Shown: piece by piece, positions 23,276 through 33,459 of the stretch
Layout: every line of letters begins with the position of its first letter
Position numbering within the stretch: position 1 is the first letter of the stretch
From: Nageia nagi
Taxonomy: Eukaryota > Pinophyta
Reading direction: 5' to 3'
Assembly (NCBI GenBank): GCA_050084985.1
Contig: JBITNC010000001.1
Span: forward strand, 134,044,001-134,108,000
Length of the DNA: 64,000 nucleotides
Program-made: the position numbers and the translations under genes
The notes under the pieces: generated by a model
The model's database searches: none
Told to the model about the DNA's origin: nothing
What the model saw: only the letters and a program-made list of their open reading frames with translations

Positions 23276-25188
23276 TAATCAACCATGAGGGAGTTAGGGT
23301 AGATGAGAAAAAGATTGTATCCATCTAATAATGGCCATTTCCCATGTACCTAACATTACTAAGAGGGGTTTTGGGGCTTTGTAACTATTATAGGAGGTTC
23401 ATACATAGTTTCTCTTACTTAGCTGCTCCCCTCATGCAACTAAGCAAGAAGGATGCATAAGTTTGGAGTGATAAGACCCAAGAAGATTTTGAGACACTCA
23501 AAAATTCATGTACACTTATTCTTATCTATACATACTTGATTTCTTAGTTACTTTCATGGTGGAGTGTGATGCATCCAAATTGGGTGTTGGAGCAATGCTC
23601 ATACAAAAGGGGCAGTTGATTGTATTTGAGAGCTAGAATTTGTCTAGCATAGAGCAAAATTTTAATGTGTATGATAAAGATATGTTGGATATCATGCACG
23701 CATTAGAGAGGTTCAATAAATACTTAGTTTTTGGTCTCTTCATCATCTATAATGATGATAATAGCTAGAAATACTTCCTAAACTAGACAGGTTTGAGTGA
23801 AAGATAGTAAAGGTGGGTGACTAAGCTTCAATCCTTTGATTTTGAGATCCAATACCTTAATGGAAAGAAGAACATAGTAGCAAATGCATTGTCCAAGAAC
23901 CCATATTTCTACTCTCTCCTCTATCAAAGTTGATTGAAAGAAGATCCTTATGGATGAGTACACCCAAAATGAGTTTACTTTAGGCATCTTCAGTGAGATA
24001 ATGAAGAATAGAAGGTATGTGGTCAAGGATGGGCTAATATTAAAGAGGAACAAGATATTCATAACCCCAAGATCTGAGATCAAGAAGAAGGTATACCATG
24101 CATTACATAATACCCCTCTTGCAATACATCTAAGCATCATGAAAACCTACCAATCTATAAGGAAAAGGTTCACATGGAAGGGGTTGAAGTATGATATTTT
24201 GAAGCACATACAAGAGTGTACATAGTGTTAGGAGAATAAGGAGGAGCATGTGAAACCTACAGGGTTACTCCAACTATTTCCCATTCCTTAGCAAAAATAG
24301 GAAGACATTTCTATAGATTTCATCACTAGACTCCCTAAGGTATAAAGCAAAGATAACATCTTTGTGATGGTAGACCAACTCACCAAATTTTCTCATTTCA
24401 TTTCCATCATTGCCACATACATGAAAATACAAGTGGTTGAGTTATTATTTAGAGATATATTTAGGTTGCATGGGCTTCCTAGGAGGATTGTGAGTGACCA
24501 GGATAGTAAGTTCATGAGCTTATTTTGGTAGGAATTATTTTGATTGAGTGGAACTAATCTCATCCTTAGCACTAGTTACCACTCCTAGACAGATGGATAA
24601 AATGGAATCATTAATAAGTGGGTGAAGGGATACTTGAGACATTATGTGATGGAGAAGCAATAAGCATGGATAAAATGGATCCACTTTGAGGAGTATTCCT
24701 GTAATTATACCTATCATATGTTCATTAAGATGTATCCTTGAAAGACTTTGTATGGTTATGATCCTGTTAACTTTATAAACTCTATTTTTGATGAAGGTAG
24801 GGCTCCTAAGGATAATGATTTCTTGTAGGAGTATCAAGATATCATGAGGGAATTGAAGAACCTACATATGGATCAAAATTTGTAAAAGTAGTACCATAAT
24901 CATAACTAGATAGAGAGAATATTTGAGGTGGGTGATATGGTGTATTTACAATTGCAACAATTCTGGAAATCATCACTCAAGAAAAGGAAGATGAAGAAGT
25001 TGTAGCCTAGATTCTTCAATTCATACAAGATCATATGTAGAGTAGGAGAGATTGCTTATGAGTTAGAGCTACCCCTTGAGAGCAATATTCATAATACCTT
25101 TGACATATTAATTCTAAAGAAGGCCATGGGGCAATAAGATGTTTCATGTGCTATCCTACCCCAACTTAATGATTAGGGATGATTAATT

Positions 25189-25398
25189 TTGGTTCTTGAG
25201 AAAGTACTTGAGATTCAAATTAGAAGGTTGAGATCCAAACAAGTTCAAGAGTACTTGGTTAAATGGAGGGACCTTCCAAATGAGGACTGTACATGGGAAG
25301 GGGCTAAGATAGTTGCACATCTTGTATTGAATTTCTTGAGGGCAAGTAATCTTGAGAGGAGAGGCTTTGTGACATCCCCTTTGCATATATGTAATTAA
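25189..25398 (+). pseudogene. Integrase C-terminal chromodomain
   Basis: A 69-codon open frame reads VLEKVLEIQIRRLRS, then EYLVKWRDLPNEDCTWEGAK and a hydrophobic helix. This is a complete chromodomain: three beta strands with the EYLVKW and DCTWE blocks, then the alpha helix. Such domains end the integrases of chromoviruses and bind modified histone H3. Unlike the rest of the polyprotein this stretch has no internal stop. The last codons run into the 3' LTR, and a purine-rich tract (GAGAGGAGAGGC, 25354-25365) lies just before it. Confidence 0.9.
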
Positions 25399-26603
25399 TT
25401 ATGGAACCCAATGAGTTTCTCTTATAATATATTTTATTATGACTTGTACTTTCATATTTGTAACTTGGGATAGAAGACTTAATGGATCAATCAATGGACC
25501 CCATTATGAGCCCCATGTGAGAGGTCTCCCTCCCAAGTCTAGATTAGGTGTCATTATTGCACTTAGAGATATTGATCTTGATTATGATAATTCCAATATC
25601 TATTATTATACTAAGATGATGGATGGAAACTTATATGCTTATGTTAGACTTAGGGAGGATCCCATACCCCCATATTGGTCCAACATGGCACCTATACCCC
25701 ATGTTTTTCCCCTTGACCCATGTGGGCATGCATGGCACTTTTAGACTCTCACATAGGAACTTAATGCACCCCATGTTGGTATATACAACCCTTAAACATC
25801 CATGTTGGGTATTCTAGGCCCTAGAAGGCCAATGTTGGATTAGAGGACCCAAGTGATGACTCCTACATGAGATCTGGATAGAGTTGAGTGTATAAAGAGA
25901 TATTGGAGCCTCATTACTAGATATACTTGAGTATTTTTATACTTTATATTATTCAAAGGATAAGAAGTCTTAGAAGTACTAAGAAATCCCTTAGGTGTAA
26001 TATATAGGAGGGATTTTAGGCTGAAGGATCTTGATCATCTATGATATTAGTGCAACACCCTTTTCCATCTGGTGGTATTATGAGGTATAGCTTTTACCTT
26101 CACTGGTTTCTTTGGTGGAGAGGACTTAGGTTCTAAACAAGCAATACTATCCCATGTTTTGAGTATTAGTTTAGTATTGAGAGACATACATATTATTCCC
26201 TAGTTTGCTCCTTGGAGTCCAACATACAAATCTAGGAGCTTGGTATTGTATTGATATTCATTGTTGATCATATATATAGCCAGTGGAACTTGGATCTCAT
26301 ATTTGTATTATGCATGATTATTTTTTGATATCATTGGATTATTATTGTATGTATATGTTTGTATGGGACAAATGTTGGCATTGTGATCTTATGTTGGCAT
26401 TGTGATCTTATGTGTATTTACATCTATCTATATTAGCCAAACATTAGCATATTTGCATTGTATTAGCTTATAGTGGATGCCCTAACCCTAATGTTGACAT
26501 ATTAAGGATTTTTATGTTTGTAATTACTACCATAGGCATCACATAAGGGTTTAAGGGTTTGAATTTATTGATCATTACTTAAGGTTATGTTTGGACCTTT
26601 ACA
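25368..26603 (+). repeat. 3' LTR of chromovirus
   Basis: Second LTR copy, starting TGTGACATCC and ending TTTACA at 26603. The TATAAAGAGA box is near 25891. A 101-codon open frame at 25439-25744 lies wholly in the LTR and is not a gene. A small duplication, GTTGGCATTGTGATCTTAT, appears twice in tandem near 26373-26411 and is absent from the other LTR. Confidence 0.93.
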
Positions 26604-27360
26604 AGCTAAATGTCTCTCATCAACTAGTAGAATTATTAAAATCAACTCAATTCTTAGAGCAATTCGAATCTTTTATCTTAACACTTTCTAGTTTCCTAAA
26701 AAAGTAATCATGACTATGGAATCTTTAAAGAGAAATTTTCTTTGGCATGGTTGTTCTAAGGTTAGAAAAATTCACCTTGTAGTTTGGGATACTATGTTTT
26801 ACAACAAATCAGAAGGAGGGCTAGGAATCAAGAGTTCATTTAATGAATAATTCACTTCTTAGAAAAAAATTATGGAGGATATTCAAAAATCCTTCGGTCG
26901 TATAGAGTAAGGCCTACCACACTAGATATTTATACATAGAAGAACTTGAAAGAATTTTCATAGCTAATAATACTCCTTGGGGTTCACCTATTTGGAATAG
27001 TTTATAAAAAAGTAAAAATTAGATAATGAATTTCTTTAAATGGGAGATTGGTAATGGTTTGAAGGTTAACTTTTGGAATGACTTATGGATATCTTCTAAT
27101 CCATTAGCATCCATGAACTCCTTTCCCATCCTTCAATGAATGCTAAGCATTGAGTGGAGAGTCATGATTGATAGATATTGGTCTTGATAGATTAAACATG
27201 GAAGGAAAATTAAAAAATAGTAGACTCTCCCTTCGCAACTGCCTAACTATGACTAAGAATCGATAAGACTTACTTCCCTTCTTGCATAGTACAAACTTAA
27301 ATAATTGGGTAAGTGCAAGAAGATGAGTCCCACTTTGGAGGAAGTCTAAGGAACTGATAG
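26604..27360 (+). pseudogene. LINE ORF2, C-terminal part
   Basis: Resumes exactly where the LINE RT was cut, with 'KCLSSTSRIIKINSILRAI'. Then 'KRNFLWHGCSKVRKIHLV' and 'EGGLGIKSS' follow, the conserved blocks after the RT domain in plant LINEs. From about 27040 'LKVNFWNDLWISSNPLAS' is the usual entry to the zf-RVT region. Frameshifts and stops are frequent, and the end is indistinct. Confidence 0.8.
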
Positions 27361-27990
27361 GTTTTTGTATTTGTTTAATAACTTTTTATTTTTTTGGAAT
27401 TATGAAAAAACTATATGTGCAAAATCTACATACAATTCTTCACAAGTCAAAAAAATAAATTAATGATTATAAGTTTAGGTCAAATTATGCTTTCTAAACA
27501 TGATCACTTTTTAAAATGATAATCATGATAATAAAAAATTAATTAAAATTAAAATATTAATGAAAAATTATAAAATAATATCCTACATAATCTTTAGTGT
27601 CTTAGGTATCTTTACTCAAAAGGATTTAAAAAATATTTTAATTTAGGTCCAGTTATTCTTATCAGACATGATGGGGTATGGTATTGAATCTATATGTTTT
27701 AAACACTAGGTTTTATATTTGTTTAATATATTTTTTTGGAATTATGAAAAATAAATATATGTAGAAAACCTACTACAATTCTTCATAAGTTAAAAAATAT
27801 TAAAATGATAAGTTTAGGTCAAATTATGCTTACCGAACATAAACACTTTTCGAAATGACAATAATGGCTAATAAAAAATTAATAAAAAATAAAATATTCA
27901 TGAAAAAATTACAAAAAATATCATATATAATCTTTAGTCTCTTTACCCAAAAGGAGCCCAAAGATCTCAAAAAAAATCCACATTTAGCTA
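27357..27990. repeat. Diverged direct tandem duplication, about 348 bp
   Basis: The stretches starting near 27360 and 27707 match along about 290 bases, sharing GGAATTATGAAAAA, AAGTTTAGGTCAAATTATGC and TATAATCTTTAGTSTC-like blocks in the same order. They differ at many sites. No coding frame runs through either copy. They lie between the LINE end and the acidic minus-strand frame. Confidence 0.8.
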
Positions 27991-28021
27991 GATTTGAGAT
28001 CCCTTAGGGGAGATATCATCC

Positions 28022-28240
28022 AAATCCATAATCCTCATAGCTGGAAGTCATCTCTTCTTCTACCTTTGTCTCTTCTTCTTCCTCCATAACTTCATCATCT
28101 ATAGACTCTACCACAAATTTATTCCTTCCTATAAACATAGATGCATTATCACCTTCATCCGATACTAAGTCCTCTAGGTTTGAAGAGATAACAATAATTG
28201 AGGATGTGATAGGCTCCTTGGTTGGGGGATGGTAGCACTT
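28022..28240 (-). pseudogene. Acidic C-terminal exon-like frame, unknown family
   Basis: An uninterrupted minus-strand frame of about 70 codons, lacking a start codon. It reads 'KEPITSSIIVISSNLEDL', 'NKFVVESIDDEVMEEEEE' and ends 'SSYEDYGFG' before a TGA. It is strongly acidic with a Glu run. I do not recognise it. It is less damaged than neighbouring elements, so it may be the last exon of a more recent gene or element. The solo copia LTR inserted just upstream, and an in-frame TAG lies near 28243. Confidence 0.35.
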
Positions 28241-28256
28241 AGAATCCTATTCATAG

Positions 28257-28730
28257 TGTTATAATTTGTAATGTAATATTGTATAATATTTCTCTTTAAA
28301 TGTAAATTCACTTAATGCTTAAAGTATATTTAGATACCTTAAAGCATTAAGGGAATAAAAAATAGAAAGAGGAATAAATTTAAAAATAGGTTTTATATGG
28401 AAACATATTTAACCTTACCCTTGGGTTAAATGGAGGTTAAAGGGTGAGTTTCTTCTTATAAATAAAGAGGTACCCCTCCTCTCATTGTATTGAAATTAAT
28501 TGTAAAGCTAAGATTAGGGTTTGAAGAGAGAGGAGATATTCTATAAAAGAGATCCTTAAGAATAAGAAGATCTTAGTTAGTGGATGTACTCCCAAGGAGG
28601 GAGGAACCATTTTATATCTTATGTTCATTGTGAGATTGGCTAAGTGTTATTACTATTATGTTGATGTTATGATGTGCCTTCTTGAGATCTTGGTAGTTTA
28701 GAGGTTATTTAGAAAGGATTAACTTCATCA
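28257..28730 (+). mobile_element. Solo copia LTR
   Basis: A single 474-bp LTR in plus orientation, starting TGTTATAATTTG and ending CATCA, flanked by the perfect 5-bp duplication CATAG (28252-28256 and 28731-28735). It is the reverse complement of the LTR types at 22062 and 62907 (CTCCCAAGGAGGGAGGAACC and the CCTTACCCTTGGGTTAAA block are shared). A complete LTR with its own target duplication and no internal sequence is the product of recombination between the two LTRs of one element. Confidence 0.95.
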
Positions 28731-28735
28731 CATAG

Positions 28736-29890
28736 AACTCAATGGTTAACTAAGAACTTAATTGATAAAGGTAAAAATATCTTAAATATTGACATTCATC
28801 TTACAAAGGATATGCCAACTATTTTAGCACATAGAGAATTATACTATTGAGCCTTTCGCTTATAATGATCTTTCATCTTGATTCACTACTTTAATTAGTG
28901 GTAATGAAATTGAAAAACTATGATAAGAATAATAAGTTTACAATATTCATGATGAAAGTGAAAACATAATTATAAAAATAATAGTCAAAAACTCTTACCA
29001 TGATGATAGAAAAGGACTTGGTTATTTTGTAGGGAGCACCACTACTTTCTTAACTTAATAACTAATTCAAAAACTTCTATATTAACCTCATAAAGAGAGC
29101 CTTATTACAATAAAAATTATAGCCTTATCTTCACTTGAATAAATGATAATTAATACAATACAAAATTTTAATACACTTATGAATCTTAAATAATGATACT
29201 AAAGTTCAAGACCAAACACATTTATAAACTTCTTTACAACTTCAAAACTCACTAACAACTTCAACTCAACTTTTCTTGACGTATCTTTCATGTTCATAGT
29301 ACTCTTATATTTATAAGACAAAGAAAGTATCTATATTTTTATAATACTTATGAATATCTTGACTTTAAAATAAATTATATCCCCACTTATAGAAATATCT
29401 AAATAAATTTTAAAAATATACATGATATGGCACATAGATCTTTTGCCTAATAACCTTTTCAAGAATCCCCTTTTTAAAATCAATAACTACTTTATACATC
29501 ATCACATATTTTTATAATACATAATCCCATCGATAATTATAAAATACATATCTCTAGATGTTACCCATATATATATACTTACTTTTATTTTTCCATTTAC
29601 CATTTAATAAATACAATTGATCTTTACTATTCATTATTTTGCTTTTTACTGAACTTCACTAGTTTAAAGCCCCCATAGGACACTTATAGTATATAATTTA
29701 TACTTATCATTGTTATATTGCTATCTCCTTATTCTAGCTACATCGTTACTCCATTACAACTCACATTATATCTTATTAGTGGGTATCAATATCTTACATA
29801 AGAAGATGTTTGTTAGGCACTATTAATGACTATTAAAATCTACTACATACAAAAAGATAATTTCTTTTTAAAGGAATAATTTAATGATGT
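28736..29890. other. AT-rich region, probably including the 3' LTR of gypsy-B
   Basis: No gene-like frame. The right end at 29891-29892 abuts a purine tract on the minus strand, so the sequence to the left is expected to be the 3' LTR of the minus-strand gypsy-B element. No second LTR copy was found to fix the left boundary. Confidence 0.4.
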
Positions 29891-29895
29891 CATAT

Positions 29896-29908
29896 TCTCC
29901 CCCTCCTA
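29896..29908 (-). promoter_or_regulatory. Polypurine tract of gypsy-B
   Basis: GGAGGGGGAGAAT on the minus strand, followed by ...TGACATCATT, the likely start of the 3' LTR at 29892. Confidence 0.6.
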
Positions 29909-29963
29909 ATTTCTACTCCATCTTCTAAGTAGGATGGTTTTCAATTACATGCCTAAAAATATT

Positions 29964-30770
29964 CAACTTATCATGGTTGATCCTTAATTAGATACTGAAG
30001 TACCATCCAATCCTTTAAGTCTGTATGTTCCATTATCATGTACTACTACTATCTAATATGATCCAATCCATTTTTAGTAACAAATTACTATATTTTATCA
30101 TAGGGGGCCTAAACTTATATACCATAACTAAATCATTGAACTTGAATAGCATTCATTTCAACTTTTTATCAAAATACTCCTCTTTCTTGATTTTCATATT
30201 TAAAATGATTTTATTTGCTACTTGGGACATCTCTTTTAATTGTTGAACCTACATCAATCTATCAAAAATATATCCTCCTTCATCCTTTATTTTCCTTGAC
30301 ATAGTTCTTAATTTTGAAACATCAACTTAAATAGGTAAAATATGATCAATTTCATATGACATAAGTGGATCAACTTATCATGGTTGATCCACTTAGAGAC
30401 TGAAGTACCATCCAATCCTTCAAGTTTGTATGTTCCATTATCATTTACTACTACTATTTGGTATGCTCCACTCAATTTTGGTACCAACTTACTACTTTTA
30501 CTTATATGAGGTCTAGAATTATATACCATAAATAAATCATTTATCTTGAATAGAGTTCATTTCAACTTTTTATTAAAATACTTCTTTTTCTTGATTTTAT
30601 TCTTTAAAATGGTTTTATTTACTTCTTGGCACATATCTTATATTTGTTGAAATTTCATCAATCTATCACCAATAGATCCTCCTTCATCCTTTATTTTCTT
30701 TTATATATTCTTAAACTTGTAACATTAACTTAGATAGGAAAAATATAATCAATTTCATATGCTAAGCAAA
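29964..30770. repeat. 407-bp tandem duplication of the integrase C terminus
   Basis: Starts CAACTTATCATGGTTGATCC near 29964 and again near 30371. The two copies run in parallel for about 400 bases with moderate divergence, and both encode the end of the gypsy-B integrase on the minus strand. The right copy keeps the 73-codon open frame 30308-30529; the left one is more broken. Confidence 0.88.
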
Positions 30771-30854
30771 ATATATAATACTTAGTCAATGTCTTTACTA
30801 TAGATCTATATGCCCATAGTGCTACATGGATATTTTTATCCCATGTATACATAG
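30308..30854 (-). pseudogene. gypsy-B integrase, C-terminal part
   Basis: On the minus strand from 30854: 'MYTWDKNIHVALWAYRSI' (conserved ALWAYRT block), 'LAYEIDYIFPI', then, from 30529, 'VYNSRPHISKSSKLVPKLSG' and 'YKLEGLDGTSVSKWINHDKL'. These are the C-terminal integrase blocks of plant Ty3/gypsy elements (normally ..PKW.GPY.. and ..GT...WIN.D.L). The reading continues upstream into the integrase core at 31519-31785 once the 664-bp insertion is removed. Confidence 0.8.
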
Positions 30855-31518
30855 ATTACTAAAATAAATTAATGAATAATTCACTTATGTCAATGAATTA
30901 TCTATAATTTACAATCTAGTACTAGCTCAAATAATATATTTTTGATTATTTATGAATTAGATCAAACCCTAATAAATCAATGAACCTTAGATATGATATC
31001 TTCAACACTATATTGAACTATTATTTGTATTAGGAGATCTCAATATATAGAAAGAATAATGACTATATTATTCTCATGCAAAAAAACTATGTTAGTGTCA
31101 TAGATCTTAATGTGTATGAATATTGAAAGAGTTTTAACATATTCTTAGATAGATGGTATCAAAACACATCAGTAAGAGTAGTAATGCGGGGATATGATCT
31201 CTAAGTTGATCTATCTAGATTAGGTTATGTTTTATAGGTAATTTCATACCTTTATCCTTCTTTTGTACCTATGAAGATATAAAAAAGAGTGATAACCAAC
31301 ATTCCAGAAAAATAAAAAAGTATTGATGATATCAAGACAATTCTAGATATAATTATGATTAATGATAATTAGCTTTTCCTAACATATGATTAGTACATTC
31401 ATATTCAATATTATTGGTATTTTATTAATTAAATAATGTTTCACCTAAAGATAATAAACATATTTTTATAAAACATAAAAAAATATTTTTAAGTGTCTAC
31501 AGTATGCACTTGTAATAT
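30855..31518. mobile_element. 664-bp insertion in gypsy-B integrase with 11-bp flanking repeat
   Basis: The integrase reading '...ILSMYT' (right side) and 'SMYTWDKN...' (left side) overlaps at the 11-bp direct repeat TGTATACATAG (30844-30854 and 31519-31529). Removing the segment between the repeats restores a single protein reading, so this is an insertion with target duplication. The insert is AT-rich, has no coding capacity, and shows only a weak ATTAC match at its inverted ends. A MITE (for example of Mutator type, where 9-11-bp duplications occur) or a degraded short retroposon are both possible. Confidence 0.65.
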
Positions 31519-32436
31519 TGTATACATAGAAAGGATATGGCATAGGACATGATTAGTATATCCTACCTTACCATTAGTACTTGGTTCATAAGTGGTTATA
31601 TTTCTATAGTTGATTACAAATTGACTTGTTAAACATTCTACTATATTATTGATGAAGTGAGTTCCTTGATATGTCACAATATTCAATGGAGATCCAAATC
31701 TTATCACAATATAGCTATACCAAAATTTTTCCACCTCCTTGATTGATGCTTCCTTCAATGGTATTGCTTCTACCCATTTAGTCAAATAATATATAGTTAC
31801 AATAATATATATACTTTTCCTTGGTATAGGATGGAGTAGTCCTATAATATAAATTCCCCATTTCTCAAATTGTCCTAAGCAAAGAGTAGGATATAATGAT
31901 GGGGATGCTATAAAATTCCCATAATATTGACAAACATCATAGATTTTAGAATAAATGAAATAATCTTTAAAATGAGTGGGTTACTAATAACATGTAACTA
32001 ATAGTATTCTTACTTTCTACTTCCTAGAATTTAAATGTACTCCATATATGCCATCATGCATCTCTCTTAATAATTATGTCCCTTGATCTTGTCTAATGGT
32101 ACAAATATATTTTCCATTTATTCCAACTCTATATAACACCACATCCATAAGTTTATAGGGTCCACTTGCTTTTGTAATTTTACTTTTTATCTTGAATATT
32201 CCCCCCACTAGAAATTTGATTTCACTCAAGTAATTCCAAATATAAATTAACTCGTTAGGAATTATCTCCATAAAAAAAACTACATTAGGAAAATTGAATA
32301 ATCATCATAAAAAGATGGAATGCCTTCATATGCTCTAGATAATATGTCAACATTTATATAATTTTAGATTGGTTTTTTCATAATATCAAAATTATATTTA
32401 TGTAATAGGAGTATCCACCTTGTAATCCTTCTAATG
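31489..32436 (-). pseudogene. gypsy-B RNase H end and integrase core
   Basis: From 32436 on the minus strand: 'RRITRWILLLHKYNFDIM' (end of RNase H), 'VDILSRAYEGIPS' (normally ADALSRA), then a linker and 'YKLMDVVLYRVGINGKYI', the start of integrase. A decayed H-H-C-C region lies near 32050-31930. The core at 31785-31489 reads 'TKWVEAIPLKEASIKEVEKF', 'IVIRFGSPLNIVTYQGTHF' and 'STNGKVGYTNHVLCHIL'. The second catalytic Asp is replaced by Tyr (VTYQGT for VTDQGT), so the enzyme is inactive. The left end of this block meets the 664-bp insertion. Confidence 0.85.
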
Positions 32437-32759
32437 TTATGCATAGCGATGAATATTCACAAATCGACTAATATAAGGATTTTTTATATTTAAATATTTT
32501 CAATATTTGAACATTGAATATAGCACCATTTAGCTTGAAATTTACAAGAATAAAAAAAAATATGGATCAACTTTCCAACATTTTAAATTTTTTTTATAAA
32601 GATAAGTGCAAATACCACCTATACCTCCTATATTTTTGCAAGAAATGGCCTTGAAAATAAAAATAATTTACTATTTACTAATAAAGTTAGCAATAATACC
32701 CTATATATAAAGTTTATGAGATTCAATTAGATATACCAATATTTTAACTTTTCAAGTTC

Positions 32760-33240
32760 TCTTAAATGCTTGACACCTATAGACGATAGTCACCTAAAGG
32801 TTGTAGATGCTCAATAACTAAGAATTACAAATGATCATCCCTCAAGATTGTATATGCTCATTTGTAAGGGATTGCATATGCTTATCAATTAGGGTATTTC
32901 AGGTGACCATCACTCAAGGATTTTAGATGCTCAATGTTAGGGTATTTCAAAAATTTAGATGCTCATCTTTGTTGGATTACAGATGCTCATCATTGATGGA
33001 TTGCAAATGCTCATAATTAAGGATTGCAGATGATAATGTTTGAGGGATTATAGATTCTCATCTATGAGGGATAATAGATGCTTATCTTTGAGGGATCATA
33101 GATGCTCATATTTGAGGGATCATAGATGCTCATCCTTAAGGGATTACATGTTCTTGTCCCCAAGGAATTATAGATAATTATCCCTGAGGGATTGCATATG
33201 CTCATATATAACAGAAAGTAGACACTCATTTATGAGGTAT
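32760..33240 (+). repeat. Minisatellite cluster 1 (GATGCTCAT/GAGGGAT units)
   Basis: About 15 imperfect units of roughly 27-30 bp built around TAGATGCTCATCTTTGAGGG (best preserved at 33060-33140). It lies between the left junction and the start of the transposase, a position where many DNA transposons keep subterminal repeats that bind transposase. Confidence 0.85.
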
Positions 33241-33459
33241 GGTACCCATTGGTAAAGTTAAGGGAAAGAAGAATGATAATCAATCTACAAATAATAATAT
33301 TAAAAAATATTTCACACTTAGGGAGGCATCAACATATTGCAATATGAAAATCATAGGTTCTCTTCCATATCCCTTTATTATTTTGTTTTTACATATCAAG
33401 AGTTAAATTTTTATTGAGTTATCATATGATTAGACATATATTTGTATGCAAAAAATACT

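Larger units (their letters stand above)
20460..25185 (+). pseudogene. Chromovirus gag-pol remnant
   Basis: Heavily decayed polyprotein. A gag-like part covers 20460-21110. RT starts near 21190 with 'FTSSMVLVKKKDGIVRMYI', 'RYPISRVNYLIDELHGAKYF' and 'SKVDLRYGYH', and 'FFDDILVY' near 21630 carries the catalytic Asp pair. After the copia insertion it resumes with 'LGLCNYYRRFIHSFSYLAAP' near 23370. RNase H shows 'VECDASKLGVGAML' near 23560 and ends 'NIVANALSK'. Integrase (23950-25180) has the H..H..C region at 24085-24230 and the core 'FVMVDQLTKFSHF' near 24365 and 'IVSDQDSKF' near 24490. Stops replace Gln, Trp and Arg codons. No part is likely functional. Confidence 0.9.
19194..26603 (+). mobile_element. 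Chromovirus (Ty3/gypsy with chromodomain), nested in LINE
   Basis: A 7.4-kb plus-strand Ty3/gypsy element with LTRs at 19194-20428 and 25368-26603 (1,235 and 1,236 bp, starting TGTGACATCC and ending ACA). It is flanked by the perfect 5-bp duplication AGCTA (19189-19193 and 26604-26608). A primer site follows the 5' LTR by one base. Order is gag, RT, RNase H, integrase, chromodomain. The chromodomain at the end of integrase identifies the chromovirus branch, which uses it to steer integration to particular chromatin. The internal part is interrupted at 21783-23275 by a copia remnant. LTRs differ much more than in the copia element, so this insertion is old. Confidence 0.95.
15600..27360 (+). 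mobile_element. LINE (non-LTR retrotransposon), split by a chromovirus
   Basis: A plus-strand plant LINE (L1-like by domain content), with ORF1 at about 15740-16330 and ORF2 at 16817-19193 plus 26604-27360. ORF2 is interrupted between 'KLSSWEA' and 'KCLSSTSRII', a conserved stretch just after the RT fingers and palm, by the chromovirus at 19194-26603. The 5-bp target AGCTA is duplicated at both sides, so the two halves rejoin exactly. The LINE is the oldest layer of this nest and is heavily decayed. I could not find its own target duplications or a clear poly-A tail. Confidence 0.85.

Noticed and set aside
25439-25817. Open frames of 101 and 64 codons in the chromovirus 3' LTR as genes
   Set aside because: They lie wholly inside LTR sequence and are broken in the 5' LTR copy.
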